Made by a program: the position numbers and the translations under genes. From contig NZ_KI912266.1 in NCBI RefSeq assembly GCF_000235425.2, forward strand, positions 4,596,787 through 4,660,786: 64,000 bases of DNA, written 5' to 3'. The notes beneath the pieces are model-generated. The model made no database searches. It worked only from the letters and a program-made list of their open reading frames with translations, and was not told the DNA's origin. The stretch's first letter is position 1. Each line of letters opens with the position of its first letter. This document shows, one piece after another, positions 6,851 through 15,154 of this stretch. The stretch is from Pseudofrankia saprophytica (lineage in GTDB: Bacteria > Actinomycetota > Actinomycetes > Frankiales > Frankiaceae).

Positions 6851-9336
6851 GCGCCCCCGCCGTGACCGCCACCAACGCGGCCCCGGCCGCAGGGACGAGG
6901 GCGCGCGCGTGGTTCGTCCAGTTACTGCTCGGGGCGCGCCTCACCCTGGCCGGCGGCCCGTCGGCGTGGCTGCGCACCGCGATGACGGGCGTGGGCGTCG
7001 GACTCGGTGTCGCGCTGCTGCTGGTCGCCGCGTCCACGCCCGCGATCCTCGGCGCCCGCGACGACCGGCGCGCCGACCGCGACGCGTCGTCCTACCTCGT
7101 CGGCGGACCGGTCGTCCCCGGAGACACCACCGTCGTGGCCCAGCCGTACGAGACCAGAACCCACGGCCAGGAGGTCGCCGGGCTGGTGGTGCGGCCGGAC
7201 GGGGCGCACCCGCCAGTTCCACCGGGTCTGTCCGCCCTGCCCGGCCCGGGTCAGATGGTGGTGTCCCCCGCGCTCGCCCGGCTGCTCGACGCGCCGCGTG
7301 GCGCGCTCCTGGCCGCACGGCTGCCCTTCGAGCGGGTCGGCGTGATCGATGCGGCGGGGCTCGCCGGTCCCCACGAGCTGTACGTCTACATCGGGGAGCC
7401 TCGGGACCGGCGGCCGGGCGGCGCGCCGGGCAACGGCCAGGAGTTCCGGATCGACCACTTCGGCCGCCCTCAGCGGGGTGCGTCGGTGCCGGGCGTCCTG
7501 ACGATGCTCATCATCGTGATCGTCGCCGTGCTGCTGCTGCCGATCGGCGCGTTCACCGCGGCCGCCGTGCGGTTCGGATCGCAGGCGCGCGACCGGCAGC
7601 TGGCGGCGGTCCGGCTCGTCGGCGCCGACCCGGGAATGGCGCGGCGGATCGCGGCCGGTGGGGCTCTGGCCGGCGCGCTCGCGGGCTGTGTCGCCGGCGC
7701 CGCGCTGTTCCTCGCCGGGCGCCCGCTGGCGCAGCGCGTCACCCTGTTCGGCAACGGCGTGTTCGCGGGCGACATCCGGCCGAGCCTGGCGCTCGCCGCG
7801 CTGGTCCTCGTCGCGGTGCCGGCCAGCGCGGTGGCGATCACCCTGTTCTCGCTGCGCCGGGTGGTGATCGAGCCGCTCGGCGTGGTGCGCCTCGCCCCGA
7901 CGACGCGGCGGCGGCTGTGGTGGCGCCTCGCGATGCCCGCGGTCGGCATCGCCCTGCTGCTGCCCCTGCACGCGGGCGGCGAGGAGGTCTTCGACCGGGG
8001 GAAACAGGCCCAGCTCGCCGCCGGCGTCGTGCTGGTCCTGGTCGGGGTGACCGTGCTGCTGCCGTGGGTGCTCGACGCGGTCGTTCGCCGGCTTGGCCCC
8101 GGCCCGCTGGCCTGGCAGCTGGCGGTGCGCCGGCTGCAGCTGGACAGCGCGACGACCGTGCGGGCGGTCGCGGCGGTGGCGGTCGCCGTCACCGGCGCCA
8201 TCGCGCTGCAGATGGTCTTCTCCGTCGCCCAGGACCGGTTCACCCGCAACGTCAGCATCGGTCCTGACGGCAGGCGCACGGACATGGCCCGGCTGATGGT
8301 CTACGCCGGCTCGCCCGGCTCGACCGTCACCGACCTGGGGCTGGCGCTGGCGGCCGTGCCCGCGGCGCGCCAGGTGTGGGTGTCGGCCGAGGGCTGGATG
8401 ATGACAGTCGACCCTATCGGCGGCGACCAGGCCAACGGCCAGCTGTCCGCGAGCCTGGCGGTCGCCGACTGCGCGTCGTTGAGACGGTTCGCCGTCCTGC
8501 CCGACTGCGCCGACGGCGATGCCTTCCTCGCGGCGCCGGACGCCTCCACCGGCGGAGGCGGCGCAGGTCCGCCCGTCGTGATCAGCCCCGAACAGCTCAC
8601 GGGCCAGACGGTCGGCGCGCTCGTGTCGGGGGCGTCCAGCGCGCTGCCCGGCCCCGGAACCCGGATGATCGTGAGCCCCGACGTGGCCGGCGCTGGCAGC
8701 GCCTGGACGATCCCCGCCGGGTCCGGCGTCGTCGCCACGCGTCCGGACGCGCCGATCCGCGCCGTCGTGCTGGCCACCCCGGGCGCCGTCGGCCCGGAGC
8801 TCCTCGACACGCTGCGCCCCACCGGCTATCTCGACGTCGACCGTGACGAGACGGATGCCTACGACCAGGTCGCGGTGGCCGCCGCCCGGGTCGACCCGCT
8901 GGCGAATGTCCTGGCATTCGAGCGCACGGTCGTCGACCCGGTCTTCGGCCAGATCCGGATGTCGATGTATGTCGGGATCGTCGCGGTGCTCGCCATGGTC
9001 GGCGCGAGCCTGCTGGTGACCATGGTCGAGCAGCTGCGGGAGCGGCGCCGGGTGCTGGCGGTGCTGGTGGCCTTCGGCGCCCGGCGGCGCACCCTGGCGG
9101 CGTCGGTCCTCTGGCAGGCTGGGCTGCCGATGGTGCTCGGGGTGACGCTCGCGGTCGGCCTGGGGATGGGGCTCGGTGCCGCGCTGCTGCGAATGGTCGG
9201 CCTGCCGCCGAGCTTCGACTGGGCGAACATCGCGACCGTCTCGGTGGCGACCGCTGTCGTCGTCCTCGGCACGACGGCGGCGAGCCTGCCCGTGCTCCTG
9301 CGCCTCATGCGCCCGGATGGTCTGCGCACGGAGTGA
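6847..9336 (+). CDS. FtsX-like ABC transporter permease (MacB class, double FtsX domain)
   Basis: This 829-residue protein has an N-terminal membrane span (about residues 33-52), an extracytoplasmic domain, then an FtsX domain with three spans around residues 215-330. A second anchor region (350-460), another extracytoplasmic domain and a C-terminal FtsX domain (about 695-820, GIVAVLAMVGASLLVTMVEQLRERRRVLAVL) follow. It pairs with the preceding ATPase as an efflux or envelope-remodelling machine using mechanotransmission. The PadR regulator in front suggests induction by a toxic compound or peptide. The substrate cannot be read from the sequence. Confidence 0.9.
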   Translation: MSAPAVTATNAAPAAGTRARAWFVQLLLGARLTLAGGPSAWLRTAMTGVGVGLGVALLLVAASTPAILGARDDRRADRDASSYLVGGPVVPGDTTVVAQPYETRTHGQEVAGLVVRPDGAHPPVPPGLSALPGPGQMVVSPALARLLDAPRGALLAARLPFERVGVIDAAGLAGPHELYVYIGEPRDRRPGGAPGNGQEFRIDHFGRPQRGASVPGVLTMLIIVIVAVLLLPIGAFTAAAVRFGSQARDRQLAAVRLVGADPGMARRIAAGGALAGALAGCVAGAALFLAGRPLAQRVTLFGNGVFAGDIRPSLALAALVLVAVPASAVAITLFSLRRVVIEPLGVVRLAPTTRRRLWWRLAMPAVGIALLLPLHAGGEEVFDRGKQAQLAAGVVLVLVGVTVLLPWVLDAVVRRLGPGPLAWQLAVRRLQLDSATTVRAVAAVAVAVTGAIALQMVFSVAQDRFTRNVSIGPDGRRTDMARLMVYAGSPGSTVTDLGLALAAVPAARQVWVSAEGWMMTVDPIGGDQANGQLSASLAVADCASLRRFAVLPDCADGDAFLAAPDASTGGGGAGPPVVISPEQLTGQTVGALVSGASSALPGPGTRMIVSPDVAGAGSAWTIPAGSGVVATRPDAPIRAVVLATPGAVGPELLDTLRPTGYLDVDRDETDAYDQVAVAAARVDPLANVLAFERTVVDPVFGQIRMSMYVGIVAVLAMVGASLLVTMVEQLRERRRVLAVLVAFGARRRTLAASVLWQAGLPMVLGVTLAVGLGMGLGAALLRMVGLPPSFDWANIATVSVATAVVVLGTTAASLPVLLRLMRPDGLRTE

Positions 9337-9707
9337 CCCGCTCGCCACCCAGCCGGCTTCCCACCGGCCGGTGGTGGCGGCGAGGGACGCGTCGTGGGCC
9401 GATGGGGACCGCCGTGGAGGCCGAGACGATCAACGGCCCCGGCGTGGCGGGGCTTGTGAGCGGGGCGGGCGGGTATGCCGTTGGCGGCCAGCCGGCTCGC
9501 CACGGTCGTCCTCGGACGACCCGGCCAGGCGCACGGGTCCCCCGGCGTCCGGCGACGGCGGCCGGCCGGTCGACCGGCACTCCCGGCGACCTCGGGCGCG
9601 GCCAACGGCGCCCGCGCCGGGCGGCCACCCGCATGGGCCCGCGCGGGCGGCGCGGCTGGAAACGGTGCCCGCGTCCACGCCGGCCACGCGTCAACGAGAG
9701 GACCGTG
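9337..9707. other. Intergenic region, no gene seen
   Basis: The 371 bases between the permease and the CBS-domain gene carry only very GC-rich, self-complementary sequence. An example is GCCCGCGCGGGC around 9637-9648, which could terminate the exporter message. I see no promoter consensus that I would defend. Confidence 0.5.
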
Positions 9708-10151
9708 ATGACGACGACCGCACGCGAGATCATGCACCAGGACGCCACCTGCATCGGCTCGAGCCAGACGTTGCTCGACGCCGCCCGCAAGATGCGCGAA
9801 CTGGGCGTCGGCGCGCTGCCGATCTGCGGCGAGGACGATCGACTGCAGGGGATCATCACCGACCGCGACATCGTCGTGCGCTGCCTCGCGGCCGGCGGCG
9901 ACCCGGCGACGACACCCGCGAGCCAGCTCGCGCAGGGCAAGCCGTTCTACGTCGACGCCAGTGCCGGCGTCGACGAGGTACTGCAGAGCATGAGCGAGCA
10001 CCGCATCAGGCGGATGCCGGTCATCGACAACCGCCGCCTCGTCGGCATGATCAGCGAGGCGGACCTGGCCAGCTGCGGCAAGCTCAGCGACTCCCAGCTC
10101 GGCCAGCTCGTCGAGGCGGTGAAGTCCGGCCCCGCGGATCGCGTCGGCTGA
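9708..10151 (+). CDS. CBS-domain pair protein, hypoxic response protein 1 (Hrp1)-like
   Basis: This 147-residue protein is made of two CBS motifs and little else. It starts TTAREIMHQDATCIG and has GALPICGEDDRLQGIITDRDIVVR in the first motif (about residues 30-60). The second motif ends with RIRRMPVIDNRRLVGMISEADLA (about residues 95-120). The resemblance to the mycobacterial Hrp1 family is close in order and spacing. Such proteins bind adenosyl ligands or, in some cases, metals between the CBS motifs; the role here is unknown. The ATG follows GAGAGG at a suitable distance; a GTG directly before it is an alternative. Confidence 0.88.
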   Translation: MTTTAREIMHQDATCIGSSQTLLDAARKMRELGVGALPICGEDDRLQGIITDRDIVVRCLAAGGDPATTPASQLAQGKPFYVDASAGVDEVLQSMSEHRIRRMPVIDNRRLVGMISEADLASCGKLSDSQLGQLVEAVKSGPADRVG

Positions 10152-10188
10152 GTTTCTGGTTCGCTCCGTCCGGGCACGGCGCTACGGC

Positions 10189-10213
10189 CCCTTGCTCGCT
10201 TCGCTCCCAAGGG
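10189..10213 (+). terminator. Possible hairpin after the CBS gene
   Basis: CCCTTG and CAAGGG flank a 13-base loop about 40 bases past the stop. It is short, and no T-tract follows. Confidence 0.3.
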
Positions 10214-10420
10214 ACCTCCGCGCCGTGTCCTCCTCCGCTCACGTGCGCTGCGGCGACCTCCGCGCAGGCGCGCCTCCGCGCCGCACGGTCACCCATCGCT
10301 GGAACGCCAACAACCCACCAGCGGCCACTCCCGCGGGGCCACGTCGCGCTCGGAGGCGTGCCTCGGCGCCGCACGGTCACTCACCGCCGAACGGCGGCGA
10401 TCCCACACGGCACGGTGGGG

Positions 10421-10765
10421 CTATCTCGCTTTGCTGCCGCCGGCGGGCAGGGTGGCGGTGAAACGGACGCCCAGGTCGACCCATTCGATGAGGGCGTCGG
10501 TGTCGGCGAGGGCGTCCGGGTCGACGAGCACCCAGCCGGTCATCGCCCGGCCGCGCATCTCGAACGGCCCGACGCCTTCCTGGATCAGCGCGGCCGGGTA
10601 GGCGTCCGGCCCGACCCGCAGCATCAGCCCCCTGCTCGTCACCGCGCAGATCATGTTCCCTTCGAGCAGGAACGCGAGCCCGCTGAACATCCGCTTCTCC
10701 GACAGCCCCGGCCGTGGCCCCAGCACGTCCCTGACCCGTTCCGCGAGCTCCACGTCGAACGCCAT
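10421..10765 (-). CDS. TfoX N-terminal domain family protein
   Basis: This 114-residue protein contains the TfoX_N-like core: VRDVLGPRPGLSEKRMFSGLAFLLEGNMICAV, GLMLRVGPDAYPAAL and EMRGRAMTGWVLVDP. In gammaproteobacteria the domain belongs to competence regulators, but actinobacterial stand-alone copies have no proven role. The start was set at the ATG preceded by GGAGGTG; upstream codons in the open frame have no site of that quality. It is divergent from the quinone oxidoreductase gene across a 150-base spacer. Confidence 0.82.
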   Translation of the reverse strand: MAFDVELAERVRDVLGPRPGLSEKRMFSGLAFLLEGNMICAVTSRGLMLRVGPDAYPAALIQEGVGPFEMRGRAMTGWVLVDPDALADTDALIEWVDLGVRFTATLPAGGSKAR

Positions 10766-10844
10766 CGCCGCACCTCCGAGCCGTGACCACCCCTGCCCCC
10801 GCCGCGGATTGTCACGGACACCACCGACAATTCCGTCCAGCGGG

Positions 10845-10869
10845 ATTGACCTCGTCCCCCCTTGAGGTT
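10845..10869 (+). promoter_or_regulatory. MerR-like dyad upstream of the oxidoreductase gene
   Basis: TTGACC (10845-10850) overlaps an interrupted dyad GACCTC...GAGGTT (10847-10852 and 10864-10869). The arrangement recalls MerR-family operators lying between -35 and -10 elements. The -10 element is not clear and no MerR gene is in the window, so this is tentative. Confidence 0.35.
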
Positions 10870-10915
10870 GTGGACTAGGCAGGACCCACGGCGGGCGCGA
10901 GCGGAGGAGCACGGC

Positions 10916-11878
10916 ATGCGGGTGGTGTACCTGACCAGGTTCGGCGGTCCGGAGGTCCTAGTCGCCGGGACCGCGCCAGAGCCCGTCGCCGGCCCCCGCG
11001 AGGTCGTCATCGAGGTCGAGGCGGTGAACGTGACCTTCCTGGACACGCTCATCCGGTCGGGCAACGCCCCCGGCCCGTTCCCGGTCACCCCGCCGATCAT
11101 TCCGGGCAACGGCGTCGGCGGCGTCGTGACCGCGCTCGGCCCGGAGGTCGACCCCGCGCTCAAGGGCCTGCGGGTGGTCGCCGGCACGGGCGGCTCCGGC
11201 GGCTACGCCGAGCGCGTCGCCGTCGCCGTCGACAACCTGGCCGAGGTGCCCGAAGGTCTCGGCGTCGAGGCCGCGACCGCCGTACTCGCCGACGGCCGTA
11301 CCGCGACCTGGCTGGTGGAGGCGACCGCGGTCGCGCCCGGCGACCGGGTCCTCGTCGACGGAGCCGCCGGCGGGGTCGGCTCCATGCTCGTCCAGCTCGT
11401 CCGCGCCGCCGGCGGCACCGTCGTCGCCGCGGCCGGCGGCGCCCGCAAGGTGACACTCGCCCGTGAGCTCGGCGCCCAGGTCCGCGTCGACTACCTCGAC
11501 CCGGCCTGGCCGGACCAGGTCCGCGCCGAGACCGGTGGCGTCGACGTCGTCCTCGACGGCGTCGGCGGCGAGGTCGGCCGCGCCGCCGTCGGCCTGCTCG
11601 TTCCCGGCGGCCGGGCGCTGTCCTACGGCCTGACCAGCGGATCCTGGGCCGGCGTCACCGACGAGGAGGCCGCGGCGCGGGGCATCACGGTCATCCGGAG
11701 CCGGCCGGGCCCGCGGGACATCCACCGACACCTGCGGTCGGCACTCGCCGCGGCCGCCGCCGGGCGCCTGCGCCCACTGATCGGCCAGCGCTTCCCCCTG
11801 GAGGAGGCCTCGGCCGCGCACGCGGCCATCGCCGCCCGCGCCACCGTAGGCAAGACCCTCCTCACCGTCGGCTCCTGA
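10916..11878 (+). CDS. Zinc-free medium-chain dehydrogenase, NADPH:quinone oxidoreductase type
   Basis: This 320-residue protein starts MRVVYLTRFGGPEVL and has the N-terminal GroES-like catalytic domain (to about residue 115). The Rossmann domain carries the nucleotide-binding stretch DRVLVDGAAGGVGSMLVQLVRAAGG (about residues 140-165). The structural-zinc cysteines of alcohol dehydrogenases are missing, as expected for quinone reductases. It probably reduces quinones or enones with NADPH in the cytoplasm. GGAGGAG lies six bases before the ATG, which decides the start. Confidence 0.9.
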   Translation: MRVVYLTRFGGPEVLVAGTAPEPVAGPREVVIEVEAVNVTFLDTLIRSGNAPGPFPVTPPIIPGNGVGGVVTALGPEVDPALKGLRVVAGTGGSGGYAERVAVAVDNLAEVPEGLGVEAATAVLADGRTATWLVEATAVAPGDRVLVDGAAGGVGSMLVQLVRAAGGTVVAAAGGARKVTLARELGAQVRVDYLDPAWPDQVRAETGGVDVVLDGVGGEVGRAAVGLLVPGGRALSYGLTSGSWAGVTDEEAAARGITVIRSRPGPRDIHRHLRSALAAAAAGRLRPLIGQRFPLEEASAAHAAIAARATVGKTLLTVGS

Positions 11879-11940
11879 CGCCGGCGGGCGCACCCGGTTC
11901 GCGATCACGAGTCCCTCGCGACGCGTCGGCAACTCGACCG

Positions 11941-11989
11941 CGTCAGGGCAACCTTGACGCTACCCAATCGTCAGGGTTAGCTTGACGCC
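11941..11989 (+). promoter_or_regulatory. Twin operator-like repeats directly before the zinc-finger protein gene
   Basis: Two copies of a partly palindromic 21-base element (CGTCAGGG followed by CTTGACGC) lie at 11941-11961 and 11969-11989. The period is 28 bases and the second copy abuts the ATG. Within each copy GTCAGG and CTTGAC are nearly inverted. No ribosome-binding site fits between the second copy and the ATG, which suggests leaderless translation or a start codon inside the operator. Confidence 0.6.
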
Positions 11990-12367
11990 ATGACGATCAC
12001 TCGAAACCCGGTGCCAGGCGAGGGCCGGCTGGAGAAGTTGTGCTGCTCGTTCTGCGGCAAGGACAAGGCCGTGGTGACGAAGCTGGTGGCCGGCCCGGGT
12101 GTCTACATCTGCAACGAGTGCGTGGACCTGTGCAACACGATCATCGCCGAGGAGCCCGCGCCCGCGTTCGGCGCGTGGGACGAGCGTTCGGACGAGGACC
12201 TGCTGGTCGGCCTGGCCAAGGTCCAGGCGGTCGTGGCCCACGCCGATGCCGCCGTCCACGACTACGTCGACGTCCTGCGCCGCCGGGGCATCAGCTGGAC
12301 CCGGATCGGAGCGGCGCTCGGCGTGTCCAAGCAAGCGGCCTGGGAACGGTTCTCCGGCGAGGACTGA
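11990..12367 (+). CDS. ClpX-type C4 zinc-finger protein with C-terminal helix-turn-helix
   Basis: This 125-residue protein has residues 15-45 forming the zinc-binding domain of Clp[19 protein letters not shown] followed by [14 protein letters not shown], with CxxC at both ends. The AAA+ part of ClpX is absent. Residues 70-120 instead carry a helical segment ending in [22 protein letters not shown], which reads as a helix-turn-helix. In ClpX the finger dimerises and docks adaptors, so a DNA-binding or adaptor role is inferred. The reading frame stays open for 60 more codons past the TGA (see 12368-12550). The upstream twin repeats suggest autoregulation. Confidence 0.87.
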   Translation: MTITRNPVPGEGRLEKLCCSFCGKDKAVVTKLVAGPGVYICNECVDLCNTIIAEEPAPAFGAWDERSDEDLLVGLAKVQAVVAHADAAVHDYVDVLRRRGISWTRIGAALGVSKQAAWERFSGED

Positions 12368-12550
12368 CTGGCCGACCCGGGCATCGGCGACCTCGACTTC
12401 CGGGCAGCGGACGGTTCCTCCCCGCTCGCGGTCCCGGAGGATCCCCGCGGCGAGGGCGTCGAAGGACTGCTCCGCACGATCGACGCCCGGCTGCGGCGCA
12501 TCGAGCACGCCCTCGCCCTGGACACCGACCGACCGCCGCCGACCGCCTAG
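12368..12550 (+). other. In-frame, coding-like extension after the TGA of the zinc-finger gene
   Basis: Directly behind the TGA (12365-12367) the same frame continues for 60 codons to a TAG at 12548-12550. About 54 of the 60 codons end in G or C, as in true genes here. The product would read LADPGIGDLDFRAADG and later VEGLLRTIDARLRRIEHAL, a plausible amphipathic helix. No ATG or GTG occurs in it, only a CTG as the first codon. It could be read-through (the stop is TGA followed by C, a leaky context), a separately initiated peptide, or a truncated ancestral C-terminus. Confidence 0.5.
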
Positions 12551-12580
12551 CCCAGACCCTTTCGACCACCAGCGACTCCG

Positions 12581-13105
12581 CTACCAGTGACTCCGCCAGG
12601 TGGTCGCCCCAGAGCGGTCCAGGAATACCTCCAGAACCGGACAGCTACAGCAGTCGTGCTGTTTCCCCTCCGGGGTGCCAACCACGATCTCAGCCGGTCG
12701 TGACTCGCGAATGACGACGCCCGCGCGCACAAGCTGGAACCGTCTCGCCTGGCCTAGCTCTCCCAGGAAGACGGACGGTGAGACCGTATAGGGGTCCGAT
12801 TTCTGGTCCAGCCCGGGGGATTCCGTCCGAGGGAGGCTCCGAGCCGTCGGCCAGTGGTAGACCGGTCGGCACTCCTCGTCGCACACCCTCAGTTCGTCCG
12901 GGTCATCGCCCGGCTGGATGAACTCCTCAAGATGGACCACGGTTTGCACCAGGCACGGCTCGCAGACGATGTCCCCACAGTCCTCCCCCACCAGCGCGCA
13001 GCCGCTGGTTGCGGCGAGCGCCGTCGTCGCGCCCAACCCCGGCAGGGCGACCAGCAATACCAGTAGTCCACGGATCAGAAACGTCCCGACCCGGCGCCGG
13101 ATCAC
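12581..13105 (-). CDS. Secreted cysteine-containing hypothetical protein
   Basis: The start is a GTG seven bases behind AGGAGGTG, giving 174 residues. The first 31 form a clear signal peptide: IRRR positive end, LIRGLLVLLVALPGLGA core and AxA cleavage near residue 31. The exported part is rich in cysteine (CALVGEDCGDIVCEPC, then VCDEEC, then DCCSCP near the end), suggesting disulfides or metal binding. I recognise no family. Codon use looks normal for the genome. It stands alone between the zinc-finger gene and the methyltransferase gene. Confidence 0.65.
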   Translation of the reverse strand: MIRRRVGTFLIRGLLVLLVALPGLGATTALAATSGCALVGEDCGDIVCEPCLVQTVVHLEEFIQPGDDPDELRVCDEECRPVYHWPTARSLPRTESPGLDQKSDPYTVSPSVFLGELGQARRFQLVRAGVVIRESRPAEIVVGTPEGKQHDCCSCPVLEVFLDRSGATTWRSHW

Positions 13106-13267
13106 GCGAGCACCTCCTGTCGTCCCCGGATTGGACGCCCGACGGCCCGGTTCGGTTCGCATTGGTCGCTGCTTCGCCGCCATCTGTTACGGAAAGCCGG
13201 CGGCGAGGCCGTGCAGACGTGTTGTCCCCGGCTGCGCGAGGTGCGGGCAGGGTCGGCCGGGTGCCCG

Positions 13268-14083
13268 CTACGCCGCCTTGGTCGCCCGGACCGCGGCGGT
13301 CGTGAACGAGACCAGGATCTGGCCGTCCGCGAGGGACGGGTCGAAGCCGGTCGGCGGGCCGCCGGCGAGCTCGGCGCGCAGGTCGGCGTAGACGGCGTCC
13401 CGGTCGGCCACGTCGGTGAGGATCCGTTCGAGGGGCAGGCGGCCAGGGGCTGCCAGCTCGTCGTGGTCCAGCTCGCCAAGCTCCGACCGCAGCAGCTCGG
13501 CCAGCTCCGGGTAGAGCAGCGCGGCGGCATGGGACGGGTCCATCTTGCGGTGCAGCTCGTCGAACGGGCCGCGCAGCTCGGGGCCCGGCGCGACCATGTC
13601 GGAGACCGCCACGACCCCGCCCGGGCGGCACACCCGGACCATCTCGGCGACCGGGTCACCAGGCCGCGGGAAGTGGTGCAGCGCCGACCGGGACAGGACC
13701 AGGTCGAAGGAGCCGTCCAGGAACGGCAGCGCGCTGGCGTTGCCCTCCTGCAACAGGACGTTGGTGATGCCCGCGGCGGCCAGGCGCTCGGCCGCGAGGC
13801 CCAGCAGTGTGCCGGTCAGATCGATGCCGACGACCTGCCGTACGTGCGGGGCGACCTGCTCGGCGAGATGGCCCGCGCCGCAGGCCAGATCGAGGACGAT
13901 CATGTCCGGGTGCAGCGGGCCGAGCCACGGCGGCGGTGGCGCCGCCTGGGGAGCGGCGAAGACCGCGGTTTCGCCGGTGAACAGCCGGGTCTGCTGGCCG
14001 AAGGACCGCCGAACGGTCGCGTCGTGGTCGCGGCCGGACTCGCCCGCGGCCTCACCTGTGCCTGTTCCAGGGGTCTCACTCAT
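13268..14083 (-). CDS. SAM-dependent class I methyltransferase
   Basis: This 271-residue protein has a Methyltransf_11-type fold. Motif I is VLDLACGAGHLAEQVAP (about residues 65-80), the acidic end of strand 2 is VVGIDLT, motif II is FDLVLSRSALHHF, and motif III is VCRPGGVVAVSDMV. It resembles UbiE/phosphoethanolamine-type small-molecule methyltransferases; the substrate is unknown. I used the ATG that starts MSETPGTG because the upstream alternative adds an atypical segment, but neither has a strong ribosome-binding site. It follows the ligase gene on the same strand with a 99-base gap and might belong to that unit. Confidence 0.85.
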   Translation of the reverse strand: MSETPGTGTGEAAGESGRDHDATVRRSFGQQTRLFTGETAVFAAPQAAPPPPWLGPLHPDMIVLDLACGAGHLAEQVAPHVRQVVGIDLTGTLLGLAAERLAAAGITNVLLQEGNASALPFLDGSFDLVLSRSALHHFPRPGDPVAEMVRVCRPGGVVAVSDMVAPGPELRGPFDELHRKMDPSHAAALLYPELAELLRSELGELDHDELAAPGRLPLERILTDVADRDAVYADLRAELAGGPPTGFDPSLADGQILVSFTTAAVRATKAA

Positions 14084-14182
14084 GAATAAGATGTCTATAG
14101 GTTCCCAACCGTGTCCGTCTCTGCACATTCGGTCATGAATCATGCTCGGTCGGCCAGACCGACGATCGGACGCGGAAACCGG

Positions 14183-15154
14183 TTAACGGGTGGCGCGGCG
14201 GAATGCCGCCGCGGCCAGCTCGCGGCAGACGACCGCGAGGTCGAGGCCGGCGGCGTGCAGGGCCATCGGCCAGGTGCTCGTGTCGGTCATGCCAGGGGCG
14301 ACGTTGACCTCCAGGAACTGGGGGGTGCCGTTGGCATCGACGATGAGGTCGGTGCGGGACAGGTCGCGCAGGCCCAGGACGCAGTGGGCCGTGACCGCGG
14401 TCGCCGCGGCGGCGCGCAGCACGTCCTCACCGAGACGCGCCGGGATGTGGAAGGCGGTCGCGCCGGAGGTGTAGCGGGCGGCGTAGTCATAGACGCCGGT
14501 GATCGGTTGGATCTCGACAGCCGGCAGCGCCACCGGGCCGTCGCCGGTGTCGAGGACACTGACAGCGATCTCGACACCGGGCACGGCGCGTTCGATCAGT
14601 GCCCAGTCGTGGTAGCCGAAACAGGTCATCAGCGCCTCCGCGAGCTGGCCCGCCTCCTCGACGAAGCCGACGCCGAAAGCCGAACCACCCGCGCGAGGCT
14701 TCACGACCAGCGGCAGGCCGAGCCGAGCCACGATCCGGTCGATCAGTGCCGCGGCCCCGAGGTCGTGGAACGCCTCTCGGGGCAGTGTCACCGCTGGCGG
14801 CGTCGCGATGCCGGCCGCGCCGACCGTCGCCTTCGCGGTCGCCTTGTCGAACGCCGCCCGGCAGGCGACCGGCGTCGCACCCACATACGGCAGGCCGTAC
14901 AGGTCGAGCACCTCGCGGATCGTGCCGTCCTCGCCCGATGAGCCATGCAGGACGGGGATCACGACAGCGGGCGGGTCCGCGGCGAGTGCGGGAAGCGTCG
15001 AGCCGTCGACATCCCGCATCTCGACGTCGACGGCGATGCGTTCCAGCGCATCACACAACCTGCGTCCGGAGCGTAGTGACACCTCCCGCTCCGGCGAGAG
15101 ACCCCCGGCGAGGACAAGCACACGGCCCAGATCGGTCACGGTCACGTCCTTCAC
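14183..15154 (-). CDS. ATP-grasp ligase of the D-alanine--D-alanine ligase family
   Basis: This 323-residue protein has the Ddl pattern. The N-terminal domain has LAGGLSPEREVSLRSG, then VIPVLHGSSGEDGTIREVL and GLPYVGATP. The ATP-grasp core has LPLVVKPRAGGSAFGVGFV and WALIERAVPGVEI. The Mg-binding end is RTDLIVDANGTPQFLEVNVAPGMTDTS, close to the family's EiNt-PGmt. It starts with GTG, overlapping the aminotransferase stop as GTGA, so the two are translationally coupled. That coupling and the slight departures from canonical Ddl suggest a dedicated amino acid ligase rather than the housekeeping peptidoglycan enzyme. Confidence 0.85.
   Translation of the reverse strand: MKDVTVTDLGRVLVLAGGLSPEREVSLRSGRRLCDALERIAVDVEMRDVDGSTLPALAADPPAVVIPVLHGSSGEDGTIREVLDLYGLPYVGATPVACRAAFDKATAKATVGAAGIATPPAVTLPREAFHDLGAAALIDRIVARLGLPLVVKPRAGGSAFGVGFVEEAGQLAEALMTCFGYHDWALIERAVPGVEIAVSVLDTGDGPVALPAVEIQPITGVYDYAARYTSGATAFHIPARLGEDVLRAAAATAVTAHCVLGLRDLSRTDLIVDANGTPQFLEVNVAPGMTDTSTWPMALHAAGLDLAVVCRELAAAAFRRATR

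Noticed and set aside
6922-9348. 808-codon minus-strand frame opposite the FtsX-like permease
   Set aside because: His/Gln/Arg-rich low-complexity sequence with no domain; the plus-strand permease has clear membrane segments and coupled starts.
10152-10420. Small open frames between the CBS and TfoX-like genes
   Set aside because: Composition is repetitive (GCGCCGCACGGTCAC occurs twice) and no frame has a ribosome-binding site or recognisable product.
12099-12590. Alternative 163-codon frame overlapping the zinc-finger gene
   Set aside because: It is Arg/Ser/Pro-rich and out of frame with the conserved C4 zinc finger and helix-turn-helix; a shadow.
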